Positions 13,346 to 26,227 of a stretch of 64,000 nt of DNA are shown one piece after another. Within the stretch, counting starts at the first letter, position 1; each line of letters begins with the position of its first letter. The notes under the pieces are model-generated. The model worked only from the letters and a program-made list of their open reading frames with translations, was not told the origin of the DNA and made no database searches. Source of the stretch: Lepas anatifera (taxonomy: Eukaryota > Arthropoda > Thecostraca > Lepadidae); contig JAOTON010000893.1 in assembly GCA_034440635.1 (NCBI GenBank), forward strand, positions 111,001 through 175,000. Reading direction: 5' to 3'. The translations under genes were made by a program, and so were the position numbers.

Positions 13346-16300
13346 GGTATAGTTGCTGAATAATATCATCGGCAACACTTCTTTCAAAAATCATTTCTTT
13401 CAAAAATACTGTTCTGAGAAAATACTTTTTCTGTACACTGTCCCTCTTTATGAAAATGCTTCCATTTTTAATCCAGGGAACATAGCCGAGAACGGGATTT
13501 GGAATGAAATATACATCCCACAGATGATATAGCCTAATACATATTTTTATTTTCCAAAACCATGCAGTTGCAGAAAGTAACCGTATCGTGAGCGGAAAGC
13601 AGCCCCTTCTCGGGGCTTTCTCCTCTCCGTTGGGTGGTGTCCAGGCTGGGCGTTTGGTGAAGAGGAATTCTTACTGAATTCCGGTCTAAAAATTATTCCA
13701 GATGGCTATTTTTTCTTTGCGTTTCTTCAATAAATGTTTTGCAGCGCGATTTCCTCCAGACCTCTTCTCATTTGCGGATATTGTGATTGCTTTGCCGTTC
13801 GAATCCAAAATTTTTCAGCACGGGATCATTCCAAGAACAGGCTCGACACCAAAAATGTCGACGCGTCGGAGGTACTGTATAAGATCGGAAAAAATGGTAA
13901 CTTTCAGAGCAGGGTCGACGCAGTGTTCACGGGAGGTGGAACTGGGTGTGTGGGAGGGGGGGGCAACGGAGCACGGTGCCTCCTCCTTTAAATCAGAAAT
14001 TTAAACTCTAATCCTATAGCGTTGACTGCAAAGAAATTGGTTGAAAAGTCCATGGTGACCCCTTAAATTCGGACGTTCCGCCGCCACTGGCGGTGTTGCT
14101 GTTGTCTTCCTGTCCACACACGTGTGTACAGCACACATGCGGCTCGGCAACTTGCCAAAATCACCACAACTAACAAATTTTACTTTACAAGCTCGCAAGT
14201 AGTCATATACCTATCGGCCTGGATGTATATTATCATACATTTTGGTATAAGGAGACCCGGTGACCCTAGGAGCAACAACTGAGGGAGCCAAACCTGGGGT
14301 TAGGATCCTGGCCGTCCAGCGGCAGCAACACGGGCTGGGAGGTTTAACGACGCACCAACTTCCAAGGTAAGAGTGCTCGCGTTGTAGTGAAAGACGTATC
14401 GCGAAACATGTCCTGGTGGAATGAATGTCGGAACTTTGAGGTAGAGAGGACTAGTTATAAGTAGGGGTCTCCCTCACTGCATCCACTCCTGGGGAGCATT
14501 TGTCTGTTGAGATCAACAGCAAAATGCATGATGTGGAGAGCGTGGGCTTTAATGTCATCTACTCTCTTTCGAAGCCGTTTAGGCTTCTTGTATAAGACAT
14601 ATTGACCTGCCTTTGGGTGCGGGGGTTAACCCCTATTTACTATTTTACATCCACCTGCTACTTCATGTACCTTTTTGGTCTTATAGATGACGACGTAGCC
14701 GCAGCTTGATGGGATTTTCGTCCTTTTACTGCAATATTTGCGTTTGATATTCTTATGGTAGCAAAATGACCTCAGCAGTCAGCGGGCCCTAAAACATTAA
14801 AGATACTAATGATGATGATAATGCAATACAGTCATTGTGGGCCTGCCTCTCACTGTTCGTGAAATTTTCTCCATTTCAGTCAGACTGGAGAAAAGCTTGA
14901 AAGTATCAAGCAGCCAGAATCCGACCAGTTTCTTATTCTAGAAATGAGGTTTTCTTGTCAGCAGGAGGTGGTAAATTACTTGACCCCTTGACTTTTTCTG
15001 TTCACGACACTCATGTATAATCGTGTCCCTTCTGCCTTTTTGGCTCATTTCAGTTCAGTTGTATTCTATTTCAGTTCTATTTTTGAGACTCCTGAAAAGA
15101 GGCTATTCTTTCGTTTATAACGGAGTTTTACTGGTCATAAGTGGGTACTACGGTGAGGTAATTTAATTTTCTTTCAAGCAATCACAAATTTATGCTGATT
15201 TCATCAACATATCACAAAGAATAGGATGGAAGAAGTTTGAAGATTTGGAAGAAAAAATTGATAATCCAGACATTTTACCTGCGTGGAGTTTTTGGTAATA
15301 TTGCTTGATTTCCTGTCGTACCGCGCGAGGCATTATTATAAGAGTGAACCTCATGGAGAACGCTTCTGTGAAAAAAGAGAAACTCAACAAAACAATCTCA
15401 GTTAAGAAAAGAAGAAAATGAAGGAAAAATATTTCAGTGCGTTTGGTGCAAGCCGCGGATGAAAAAGGGCTCCAGAGTTACCAAGAGTGTTCTGTAAAAC
15501 CTGTGTGCATCCAAATTTTAAACTCTTCCATTATTAGATTCCTGAATAGCTGGTGCATGAAATGTGAGGTTTTCCCTGGATAATGTAAACTTTTTAGACA
15601 CTTGTTTTTCTTCCCGGTAATTGATCTATTTGTGATCCTTATCGCAAATGTATCCTGAAAAGTTCTGTCTAATCAACCGGCCTAAAAAGTGAGGACATGA
15701 AGAGTACTGAAGAGAAAAGAAATTACGAATACCATGTTAAGCAATAAGACCTGAGAAATGAAAACGTGGAATCACGAAGACAAAAGCGAAGAATGAAAAG
15801 AGAGACCATCCGACAAAGAACGAGAATAATCCATCATCACCGTCATCGTCATGCCTTGTTTGTTTGTTGTTTTCCATGTTTTTTTCACCAGATCCCTTCA
15901 TCAAGTCCCACTACCTCACCCCATGGGTTGAGCGCGGCGCCTGTGGCGACCCTCCCCGTGGACAATCCTTGTCCTTCCCCATCAACCATCCTATCCTTAT
16001 CCTCATCCTACAGTGTGTTTTTTCTTAAGTTTGTCGTTTATATCCCTCATCTTCATTACGACCGGCGTCAGAATAGCCACATGGATAGTGGAGATGCTGT
16101 GTATGTCAAATAAATGAAAATAAATAAATATATTTTGGTCACCAAGTTTATATGTTTTAGTGTGACCCTGTCCAACGACTTTTAGCTGTTGATGTAGTGA
16201 TACAATCAGGAAGTAGCAGTTCCAACCGCCAGACACTGAATTTAGCAGAAAATTAGTATTTATCTATTAATTCATATCGCCAAAAGATACACATCCATTT

Positions 16301-16470
16301 AAAAGCGAAGCCCGGGCCTATAAATAAATACAATATTCTTCAGTTAAATTACACGCATTTCACATAAGGACAATAAAATGAATCGCCCTAGGTTGGGATG
16401 TTCCTCCCCGAGTATAAATGATTCTGGCAAAACCTTGTTTATTTGTTTCATCAGTAACAGGTTTCCCCAT
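13345..16470. other. No gene recognised
   Basis: Mostly A+T-rich DNA. At 14341-14358 it holds a minus-strand copy of the SINE-tail motif GTTGGTGCGTCGTTAAA that also occurs at 30117, 32840 and 47550. Near 16110-16135 are overlapping AATAAA-like words. No supported coding region. Confidence 0.45.
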
Positions 16471-17311
16471 TTACAGCTCATGTCGTGTAATAGATCGAAC
16501 ACTTACCTTATACATGATACAACGAATCCACACATATAACGCACTTTGGACAAATAAAACGTTATAAGAAAACAAGGGGAGATCACTGCATATTTTTATA
16601 GACGCCCGGACTTGAGATCTGAACAGACAAAATGTTGAACTGAATACATCTGAATTTTGACACTCGGTTAGGAGAGAATTCATAGCACCAGCCGCCCGAC
16701 AAAATACACCTCTTTTAACCGTATCCACCCTGGCGAAGGGAACGTCAAGCAATGTCCCGTTCGTGTCCCGGGTGGGTCGCGCGGGGACGTGAAGGGGGAA
16801 TGTCCCGAGCAAGAGAGCAGAGTACACCTTCCCGGCTAGAATTTTGTGAATTAAAGGTTAGAAAAAATACGTGGTCTAAGAAATACCTGCTGCGGCGATA
16901 GCGCTAGCTCACCACAAGCACATGGGATGAACGGATGTATGTTAAAACATTGATTTTAAAACTACGAGAAGATTCTACAAATGGGTCGGAACCGCAACAT
17001 GACAAGTAGGCATTTATTGCCCGGGGATCCGACACAAAAGCCCCTGGCTCACGGTGTTCACGCGCCCGCGGCGCTCCGCGAAAAGATGACGCGTGCGAGT
17101 TGAACGGGATGGCATGCGTAGAAGACCTTTGCTTAACAAAATTTCTGAGTTTATTTTTCCACAATAAATGTTTCTTAGAAAGAGCAGATCGTATTGAGTT
17201 CTTCGAGATGCACGAAATATTACGCCAAAATGATGCATGAGGGCGGCATAGGACAATGATAAGCATAGTCTGATTGTGTAATTTAGCCATAGGAGCTTGT
17301 GCTGCACTCAA
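16471..17311 (-). pseudogene. Decayed non-LTR retrotransposon RT C-terminal remnants
   Basis: The minus-strand frame at 16471-16827 contains FARVDTVKRGVFCRAA. The frame at about 17014-17307 contains RRGRVNTVSQGLLCRIPG. Both resemble the block after the reverse-transcriptase thumb that precedes the C-terminus in CR1/Jockey-type proteins (Arg-x-x-x-F-x-x-R, then a hydrophobic segment). Two versions of the same block suggest two decayed insertions, or a duplication. No catalytic motif is retained and stops interrupt the frame. Assignment rests on one motif, so confidence is modest. Confidence 0.4.
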
Positions 17312-18075
17312 TCAACTCGCACGCCGTGAGATTTAGCTGTATCTGCCTAGATCACACTGCAGTACTTCAGATGAGATGCCGCATGTAAAAACTTTTTTCT
17401 TCAAATTTTGCAGTTTTTTGGGCATTTTGGAAAGATCAGATCAGGAGACCTAGTGGGATACAGGTTACTACATGGGATACGTGAGCCGAGAATGTTTATT
17501 TACAGTCAAATATTACACCTAGGGTGAACGAGTGACATTTAGAGGGATTAGGTATCAAGCCCCATCTGACAGACCACGACTGCAAGCGATCGAGATCGCG
17601 CTGCAGCAGCAGCCCGTCAGCTGGGGCGGTGACATTCCTCCTAACATTCTAATATTTTCTACAACCCAGTCTTATGGAAGACGAATAAAAGCAAGGAACA
17701 CAAACCACGACAGCGGTGTAGGAAGAACAATAACAAAACACTGACGTTGCTCCGTTTTTCCGTTTTAGCCTCACTTTCTATCAGTTATAGACTGGAATAG
17801 CATGTGCAATCGTGCATTATCATCGTTGAAATCGTTTGCTCTTGGCACTTAGAGTGAAGGCGGTAAGTCGCTGTGAGGTGGTGGTGGATGAGGACCAGAG
17901 GTCTAGACCCTCCAGAAATTATGTTTGAGCTTAAGGAATAGCCTGAAAAATTCCCTCGTTAATTGAACAAAAATATCGTAATTAGGTTCAGTTCGTCTTC
18001 ACCGGACCTCCCTTCCAGTCACACTACACATTCGATGGAGAAGTACAAGCCACCCCAAGGAAATCACCTGATCTT
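17312..18075. other. No gene recognised
   Basis: Mixed-composition DNA between the RT remnants and the TTAA element. No motif or repeat is recognised. Confidence 0.45.
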
Positions 18076-20769
18076 TTAACCCATTAACGCCCGCACCTAC
18101 TTCCAGCTTTCAGATTGGCAAAACAAATGATTTCCCATGTTTAGAATATGCCAAATAAGATGTTCCCAAAGTTTTAAACCGATACCACTTTTAGATTCTG
18201 AGATATGACACCGGACAAAAATGACCCGCTGGGCGTTTGGGACATCGGCTGACACAACGCGGCCGGCTCCCGGGCGGCGCAGTCACCGCATTCAGCGGCC
18301 CGATGCGCACCGCATTTACTGCAGTTCTGTGAAGTGTTTTTATTCCCTCTTATATATTAGCCATAGTAAAATGTTTAGACAGTGTTTTGCTCCCTAGGTT
18401 TGATTATAGACAACACTAACTGCATATTTGCAAATAGTATACAATAGTGGTTAACCCAGACTGATGATTTGCGGGTGATGGACAAAAATCGTGAAAATCA
18501 TAGTATTTTAAGAATATTGGTGAATATCAAAGGTTTTGGGAAACCATTTATTTTGTCTCTACCCCCTCCTTCCTTCGCCTCCCAGACTTTGTGATTGATG
18601 CTCAGAGCTTTCAACGAGTGATCGTAATATTCAGGATACAGATGAAAAGTTTTGAACACTCAGTCCGTTATCTCCCCCCCACACGGTGTACATTAGCTTG
18701 ATTAATCCCCAAATCTCCAAACGGGTCCATTTCCATCTTTTCAACTTTTCTTTGGGGCAAGCAGCGTGCTTCATAGTTGCATAAATGTGAACTTCCGCAT
18801 TTCCAGGCACGCCGCTGGTCGTTGTAACGCCGGTCAGCACATCATCTTTCTCATCCTCATGACTAATATATTTTGTGATGGCATACTCATGATATGCACT
18901 TGATCCGCTCCGCTATCTTGCGCATTTAGAACGACTTATATAGCTTCTTTTCCTGCAAAACATTTGATCTGTGTGATTGCCAACAACTGCGCTTTCGATA
19001 CATTTATGTCTCCAAGGCTGGATATTTCTTCTCGATCCAGGAGGGGTTCTGGATGGTTCAATGCTGGCACTGCAATCCAAGCCCTAGACAAAGTCTGTGG
19101 GAGACCAAATATCCAGCCCCTCCCTAACCCCCAGGATGCTCACTCATGGTAGTTTCACTTGACTAGAACCAAGCCGCAACAGCGCTAATTGCGTTTTAGA
19201 CAGAAGTTCTAGAACTTCCCATACTTTCGGCCCTTTTTTCAACTGCACCGGACGTTTTACACTGCACCATCTTGTCACAACATACCAGCGCGGTGGCTGA
19301 GATAATTCCCAACTCATTTTGTTAGCTGGTCATTGGCTTTCAATCAGTGGTGGACACAAGGGGGGCTAGGAAGGCTCGAGCCCCCCCCCCCCATCGAAAT
19401 ATCAGTGTGCCTATAGTAAATGCATAACTGAGGGCTGTTCCGAGACAATGGCGGGGGAGGCTCGAGACCCCTAACCAATGAAGTCCTCAATCCGCCACTG
19501 TTCCTTATCCTCTCTATCCACTACACACAATCCATCAAGGGGCAAAGAAAAGGCTCTGCTGGTTTAACAGTGAAGTCATGCTTATATTTCGTTAAAGGGA
19601 AGGTGGCACCTTCATTACGTGATTTTAAATGAGATAGCCAAGTTGTAAAGCAATTCGGAAAACCTGGTACTCAATATATAATTTGTCTTGGAACTCGGAT
19701 TTCCCTAGAAAAAGCTAAAACCTACCTGCAATGTACCCCTATTGTACCCCTAGCAGCAGGCCACAGTTGTCATGGCTGTTGTTGTGACGATATATGCTGA
19801 CGTCACGATGAGCATCAGCCAACTGAAGCCCTTAAAGCGTTTCAAGTATGGTAGTGGTTGCCAGATCATGACGTCATCCACAGGCTGATATTTATTTCTT
19901 TTCCTAGAGGAGTATTTAAAAAATCAAAATATTGAGCTTATTGTACATTTTTTCCAGAGAAATCATGCGTGGTTTCATTATTTTCGTCTAAAAGTACGCC
20001 TAATTACACTAAATTCCAGGATTCGACCAAAGTGCCACATTCCTTTTAAGTTTTCAAAACCCCTGACAATTGTTTTTCATAACGCGTTCAGAAAATACTG
20101 GAACCATCTTGCATGTTTTTTTAAAAATATTTAATAATCATTCAAAAAATAAGACAGACCCCGAAAACATTGGGAAGCATTTCATGAACTTCAAAGTTTC
20201 CAAACGTATCGACATTGCACTAAAAATCTTCAGATTTGATGAAAAATCTCTAAACTGGCAACCCTGAATTCGCAGGACCCACAATGCCTCCCTTCCCTGT
20301 AGGTAACATTATGCACCTAACCCACCAGACGGGAGGACAGGACACAGCCTTTTCCTCCTTTTCCGTGGCCTGAAGATGTCCGCAACGCCCAGCGGGTCAT
20401 TTTTGTCCTCTTCATATTTGACGATGTCTCATGGCAAGGCCGTTCAAGAAAATATTACTCCTTCTTCACCATCTGACTCCTAGTGGTCTTAGCTTAATGT
20501 CAATCATGCAAACTCTCTTCGGCTTTCCATATACTATTGCGAGAAACAAAGTTTGCAAAGCTATCTCACCTTGGCCAAAACCTCGCCAAAATAAGTTCCA
20601 CCAAAATCGTCCCATAAAAACCTAAGATTTCTATATGTATTTTTTCAGCTTTTCCACGCTCTGAAACACACATCCATGTCATAGACATGAAGATCACTTC
20701 ACTGGTACCGATTCTGCAGCCTGCCAAAGTCAGAGGACAAAAGTGACCCGCTGGGCGTTAATGGGTTAA
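18076..20769. mobile_element. TTAA-bounded (piggyBac-like) non-autonomous element, 2.7 kb
   Basis: The left end reads TTAACCCATTAACGCCC, and the reverse complement of the right end reads the same 17 bases, TTAA included. A second inverted pair lies inside: ATGACCCGCTGGGCGTT at about 18219 and its complement near 20380, each followed by GGACATC. TTAA target use with CC-starting inverted repeats is typical of piggyBac-type elements. No transposase is visible. A hAT-like MITE (19345-19500) lies within it. Confidence 0.75.
19345..19500. mobile_element. Small hAT-like MITE (156 bp)
   Basis: The left end CAGTGGTGGACACAAGG and the reverse complement of the right end CAGTGGCGGATTGAGG look like hAT termini, and GGCTCGAG words occur inside both ends. 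The flanking octamers do not match, so either the target duplication has decayed or the ends are slightly misplaced. Confidence 0.5.
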
Positions 20770-21184
20770 GGCACATCGGAAAACTTTGTACAGTTTTGCA
20801 ATGTCACTGCTTTATCACTGACTTGGAGAATAAAAACAGACCTAAGAGTTCCTTGATTCTATAAAATGATTTTCAGAAGCGCTGCTTCTGAAAGGCCACA
20901 AAGCGACGATCGTGATAATAGTGTGATGTCTCCCCTCACTCACCGTTACGGAAAGACTGGCGAGCCGCCGATGATCTGCAGGGCCGACACCCTCACCCGA
21001 GGGTGCGTCCTTGGCCGGGCGTCACTGGGCAGAGGCGCGCCCAGCGACCAACACTCACATCACACTATCCTCTCCCTTCACTCACACCTTGATAAGCAAC
21101 CACTCCCCAGCGTCTCAACGCGCTAAACTGTCCACTCGCCCCGTCGGTCGGGCGGCTTGCGCTCACGCGCACCTCTCCTCAGCT
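20770..21184. other. No gene recognised; possible gypsy-1 distal end
   Basis: Contains a perfect hairpin, TTTCAGAAGC (20871-20880) with GCTTCTGAAA (20884-20893) around a 3-nt loop. It then runs into G+C-richer DNA that may be the terminal non-coding part or LTR of the minus-strand gypsy element. I could not match it to a second LTR copy. Confidence 0.4.
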
Positions 21185-21515
21185 CATTGGAGGACGCAGG
21201 GGGGGGCATTCCGGTCATGCCCCCAAAGCGCTGGAGGGGGGCAAACCATCTTTTGCCCCCCAAACGCCGAAGAAATTAAAAAAGGTGTTAACACTAGGTC
21301 TGTAGAGCACAAATTTTTCTGCTCCCACCCCCCCCTCTCCCTACCTCCCCGAAGAGCGATCATGTACTTGGAGAGATAGCTTGTACTAGGTCTGACGAGC
21401 ACTGAAAAAAAGATGTTTACACTCGGTCTGTAGAGCAAAAATTATTCGCTCGCCAGGAGGAGAGGCAGACATGGGTTTACCCCCTCCCCAAAACTCGGGT
21501 CTGCGTCCGCCCCTG
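21185..21515. mobile_element. hAT MITE (331 bp) with 8-bp target duplication
   Basis: The left end is CATTGGAGGACGCAGG; the right end, reverse-complemented, is CAGGGGCGGACGCAGA. The flanks CCTCAGCT (21177-21184) and CCTGAGCT (21516-21523) match at 7 of 8 positions. The interior is G/C-homopolymer rich, with two similar blocks containing AGCACTG/AGCACAAA and a TCTGTAGAGCA word. It interrupts the 3' tail of gypsy element 1. Confidence 0.8.
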
Positions 21516-21767
21516 CCTGAGCTCCGTCGTTGCGGGCGCGGATGGTGGTACGGCATGTGTGATCTCTTCAGTTTCCGCTTCATGGTCCTCTGCCTCCTCC
21601 TCTTTTTCCGAGTCATCAGAATCTAGATCTTCCAAAACAGGCACTGGGTCAATCGGGTCAACGACTGTGTGGGTATGGGATGCTCATCATGCAGCTCCCT
21701 CCGGTTGTGAGTTCTAGTTACCTTCGGGACTCTTGAATCAGTTGATCATCACGTCTCCCCACTGGCT

Positions 21768-22847
21768 TCAGCTGAGCATGGTGACTGACGAAAGGCTGCC
21801 TAAAATTATCCTCCCTTTTGATCCTGTATGGGTTTCCCTGTCGGCAGCTAACCATAAGAAACGGACCACTCCAACGCTCCTGCAATTAACCGGCATTCCC
21901 GGCTTCATGGGAACTTTCATAAAAACTCTTTCCCCCTCCTGAAAGTGTACCACACGTTTGCCTTGCTGACTCCGAGCAGCCCTCGCCATCTTCACCTTCG
22001 CTTCCCGGGCAATCGCATCTTCGTGTGCACGTAACAAGTCCTGAGTCAATTGCCGAGCCCAGGTTCTCTCGGTAGCTGGTTTGGAAACCTCGCGACCAGG
22101 ATAGACGATCTCCGGAGTGCGGAGGTGACGGCCGAATCGCAGGTAAAACGGCGATTTTCCTGTCGTTGCATGTGGCACGCTCATGTATTGGAAGGGAACC
22201 CGTCCCAAATAAGTGTCCCAGGCTCCGCCATGCTCTTAAACGTTGCGCCGAATCAAGGATCCAACGGTCTGATTTGCTCTCTCGGCAGCCCTATTGGACT
22301 CGGGGTGGAAATTACTAATCCATTTCTTATCCCCATCCAAAGAAGTGAACACCGCCCGCATATGCTGGTTCTCAAGACCCCTATCGGTCAACAGAGATTC
22401 TGAAAGCCCATGTCTATACACTAGAATCTCTAAAAGTGCCCTACAAATCCTCTCACTCGATTTATCCGGAATAGCTGATAGCTCGATTCCTTGGGTCAGC
22501 AGGTCCAGAGCCACCATCACGTAGCGGCTACCGCGCTCAGTCGGCATGCGTTTAAAGGGACCCATCAGGTCAACCGCCACATGCTGCCATGGAGCCGTGG
22601 CCTAGGCTGTGAGCTGCAAAGGTGCCCGAAGCCTCAAGAACGGGTTGTTGGACCGAGCGCAAACCATACAGCTCCGGCAGTAATTGCGGACATCAGCTGG
22701 AAGCCCAAACCACACATAACCAGCCCCAGATATCAAATCTTGCGTTCTTCCCGCACTGAAGTGGCCGAACTTATCGTGCTTTAGACGTAGGATGTGAGGG
22801 ATGAGGGACTGTGGAACTAACACGTATCGCTTCCCTGCCAGAATCAA
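21768..22847 (-). pseudogene. Gypsy-1 integrase (broken)
   Basis: An HHCC zinc-binding domain (22602-22847, with H-x-x-x-x-H and CRSCMVC) is followed by the catalytic core (22236-22580) with the D-D-E residues in VDLMGP, LTDRGLE and AERANQT. The C-terminal region (21768-22208) includes ATTGKSPFYLRFGR. A stop after the zinc domain and a frameshift near 22230 split it into three frames. In an intact element this enzyme inserts the cDNA into the genome; here it cannot be translated as one protein. Confidence 0.9.
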
Positions 22848-22986
22848 ACCCGTTTCCCTCCCAACCCAGAATCAAACCCGTCTGGTGATCGAATTCGGGC
22901 TCAAAACGTATTTTCCGCCAGCGACGGATAGCATTTCCCCGCCCCTTCGGAGACGCAAGTCCTCATACAATTTCTTCAGACCTGGA

Positions 22987-23844
22987 TCACTCTGCTGAGG
23001 CCCTAAATTCCTCTTCCGTGGGGTGTGCCAAATCATCTTGGACATTGGCTGGCGTGGTTTGAGTCAAACACACGTGGGTCCTGAACAGAGCGTCAGCAGC
23101 GATGTTTTCTTGTGCGCGCCTAAAACGAATGTCGAACTGAAACTCTTTAATTTCCTCCATCCATCGAGCGTAGCGACCCGTGGGGTCCTTACTGTTTTTC
23201 AACCACTGCAGACCAAAATTGGCGGTAAACCATCGAAAACGTTTCCCCAGGAGATAAGGTCGAAACTTCCGTAGGGCAAAGATGAACGCAAATACTTCTT
23301 TATCTCGAATGTGCCAGTTTTTTTCACTATCCGAGAAAACCTTTGACGCAAAACAAACAGGATTGTCAATTCCCGTGGCGTCCCGACCCTTGCTGTCATC
23401 CCAAACAAACTTGGCCTTTCCAGAGATATCATTCAGAGGTGTTGCCAATACTTGGAGCTGAGGGACAAAGTCCGTGTAATAGTTGCACATCCCAAGAAAC
23501 TGACGAGCTTCCTTTGTCGACTCTGGCCGTGGCCAATGCCGAATTGCACCGACTTTGTCAGGATCCGGTTCCAGGCCAGTGTCCGACACCATGTGTCCGA
23601 GAAACCGGATCTGCCGTCGACAGAGTATCACTTTGCTACTCTTCACCGTCAGCCAAGCCTGACGCAGATGCTGGAGAACTGCCCGCAATAGCGAAAGGTG
23701 TTCTGCCACAGTTGCGCCTCCCACAATGATGTCATCGATGTATGACGTCACGCCGTTGCCGAGTAACCCTCGCAGCACAGTCGTCATCAAACGAAACAGC
23801 CCGGCGCCCCCTTTGCTCCATATGACATGACCAGGAACTCCCAT
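22987..23844 (-). pseudogene. Gypsy-1 RT palm/thumb and RNase H (deleted)
   Basis: It begins just before the catalytic SYIDDIIV motif and continues through LGHMVSDTGLEPDPDK and KEARQFLGMCNYYTDF (RT connection) into a Ty3-type RNase H with NWHIRDKEVFAFIFALRKFR and ENIAADALFR. The first part of RNase H, where the catalytic Asp of the DAS motif normally lies, is missing: FVWDDSKGRD passes almost directly to NPVCFASKVFS. RNase H activity is therefore excluded. A frameshift at about 23830 separates it from the upstream RT frame. Confidence 0.9.
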
Positions 23845-24752
23845 TTGTTACCTTCCGTCTGGAAGGCAGCCTTTGGGTTCGATGATGGAGAAAACGGTAC
23901 TTGCCGATAAACAGAATTTAGGTCTAGTGTCGAAAATATCCTTGAAACCGCCAAGCTGTCCAAGCACTCCTTGACTTTAGGTAGATACGTGACTTCATCC
24001 ACTGTTCAGCTATTCAGAGCTCGAAAATCTACCGCAAAACGGTAGGCACCGTCCCACTTCTTAACCATGAGAATTGGCGCTGACCACGGAGAAGAGGAGG
24101 GTCTAATGATTCCTCTTGCCTCCATCGAAGCAATTTGACGGTGGACTTCAGGCCGCAAGTGATATGGCGTCCGCCGGACTCTCACCGCGACAGGAGGAGA
24201 GTCGCCCGTATTAATGTCGAAAGTCATTAGCTGAGTGCATCCCAGCTCCTCATCATTGTTGGCGAACACGTCCCGATAACTATCGATCAGCCTACGGAGG
24301 TCAGTCCGCTCCGATGCGCTCAGCACGGCGTCCGTCAAATCAACATCAGCGGCTCCAGTCCGCTGTGGCCGAGCGGTGACGCCACCCGCAGTCACGTGAC
24401 CCTCTTCTATTTGACCCACCACCGAGTTCACGTACAGTTTGATAGGAACTGGCCCGGGGTTATTCACAAGGATTGGAATTTGGTTATGGGTGTCACAATT
24501 GACCAGGCCAGGCAGTAAGGAAATACCAAAGCGACTAGCATTGGTGAGGTCAGGATCAAACACCACTTCCCGAGTGGTTGCCCCGAAGTCCTCCACGCCA
24601 ACAAACAAGACTCGTTCAGAGAACGGGTCTACAATGCAGTCCGCCTGCGGACGAACTGGGACTGGCTGCGTCGGCGTTCTCTGCCGTCTTGACTCCAACG
24701 TCAGACGATAGCCACCAATATCACTGGTCAGCAGCCAAAGTGGATCCGGCAC
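23787..24752 (-). pseudogene. Gypsy-1 reverse transcriptase N-terminal part (broken)
   Basis: The frame 24752-24006 carries a linker with FGISLLPGLVNCDTHNQIP and then the RT fingers (RRTPYHLRPEVHRQI, GIIRPSSSPWSAPILMVKKW, FAVDFRALN). An in-frame TGA at about 24003 follows. The same frame then continues with RIFSTLDLNSVYRQVPF (motif A, Asp present) to about 23830. One nonsense codon and one frameshift inactivate the palm. Confidence 0.9.
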
Positions 24753-24769
24753 GTGAACACCTGTTTCTG

Positions 24770-25842
24770 CCTATTTCGATACCGCTTATTTCAAATTTAG
24801 TAACCGTTTTTGCCATCGGACCTGGTTTCTTCTCCAGCGCATACCTGTTGTATAGCCCCTACACTTTCCATACAGTCATGAGCCTAGCCTTTTGTGGAAA
24901 AATATAGATGAGGTTTGTCAAGAACCCGGATTATCTGCACAAAGACAATGCAGCTTATCACTACACATAGCAATTTATTGCAACGGAAAAATACCTTGCA
25001 TTCAAATGCATGAACATTGTACATTGAACAAGATTTGCGCTCGGTCGCACAAGCTCACCGGTATTGTAGACCGAGAGGTGACGTCGCAACATTATATGAT
25101 GAGGATTTTATGTCAGAGTCACCTCCTTTGAAGGTTGAGTCTAAGTAAGAAGTCACAGATCAAGGTCATACCACCATTTGAAGGTCATTGACCCTATTGC
25201 ATTTGGTTGGATGATGCCGCCTAATATGACGTATATCATGCTATGACGTCATACGCTATGTCACTCAATCTTGAGCTCAAAGTCGCAGGTTCAAGGCAAA
25301 GGTCATGGGTCAAGGTCAAACCTTATTTTCCGCCCGACAGTTGCTATAGTGCTAGTTGCAGTACACGTTATAGGCAAAATGTAATATTTTGACGTCAAAG
25401 GTCAATGGCCTTGAACGACCTTGGCCTAAAAGTTTCAGAGAACATTGCCTCAGACTTTTCCTCTGTTACTTCAGGCCACTTTCTCTTCACATCCCGCTTT
25501 TCATCGCATTATCACGGCATTTTCCAATGGCTACCCTGCACATACAGAATTTGACCTATATGGCCTCGTTTTACCTTGAATATATTGACCTAGGTCTATG
25601 AAAATCGGGTTTAAGGTAGAATACCTTAGCCCCCACAAACACCTAAACGTTCATTTTCCTAGACCTCTTCGGTTTTGCACTGTCAATGTCACTGATGCCA
25701 AGAAGACTTGCATAAAGACGACACACAGACATACTGGATCTAAAAATTCTGATCTGATACGGCATTTCTGCTGCCAGATTCGTGTTCAGTGCCACAAATT
25801 ACCCTAGAAACGGACTATTTTATATTGGATCCACGACAAAAG
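24770..25842. other. Unmatched 1.1-kb stretch inside gypsy 1
   Basis: It lies between the retropepsin and RT segments, which are normally adjacent, and has no gypsy-like coding similarity. At 25130-25460 it contains several AGGTCA/TGACCT words, as in the TTAA families elsewhere in the window. It is probably a later insertion, but I found no terminal repeats or target duplication. Confidence 0.45.
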
Positions 25843-26201
25843 TTAAATTTTGTTGACCAGTGTATTCAGCTCCCGGGTCTTGAAATCCACATGAAAATTC
25901 GAGAACTTCTGCAACAGGTCCAACCCAAGAATTGCTGAAACTGACAGATTTTCCACCACTAGAATATCAACGTTGTTAACAGTCACCGGCACTATCAAAA
26001 TATTATTTGAGATTTTCCCTGCACACTCCAGGCGCCAGCCGTTCGCGCCCACTGGTTTCTGATCGGTCTGACCAGCGCCAGTATACCTGGAAGCGCTGCA
26101 GACACACAGGAGACGGCTGCTCCCGTGTCCACCAACCACGTGCAGCTCACTGGGCCAATTCGGTCCCTCACATGCAGTGACCGAGGTTCCGGCTGATCCA
26201 A
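25843..26201 (-). pseudogene. Gypsy-1 retropepsin (frameshifted)
   Basis: One frame has the active-site block WLVDTGAAVSCVS (about residues 20-32 of the 26201-25995 frame). A second frame (to 25843) has the distal hallmark SAILGLDLLQKF. The two frames overlap, so at least one indel lies between 26140 and 26000. An aspartic protease of this type would process Gag-Pol. Confidence 0.85.
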
Positions 26202-26227
26202 ACCCCGCAGAGAGGGACCAGCCGCTC

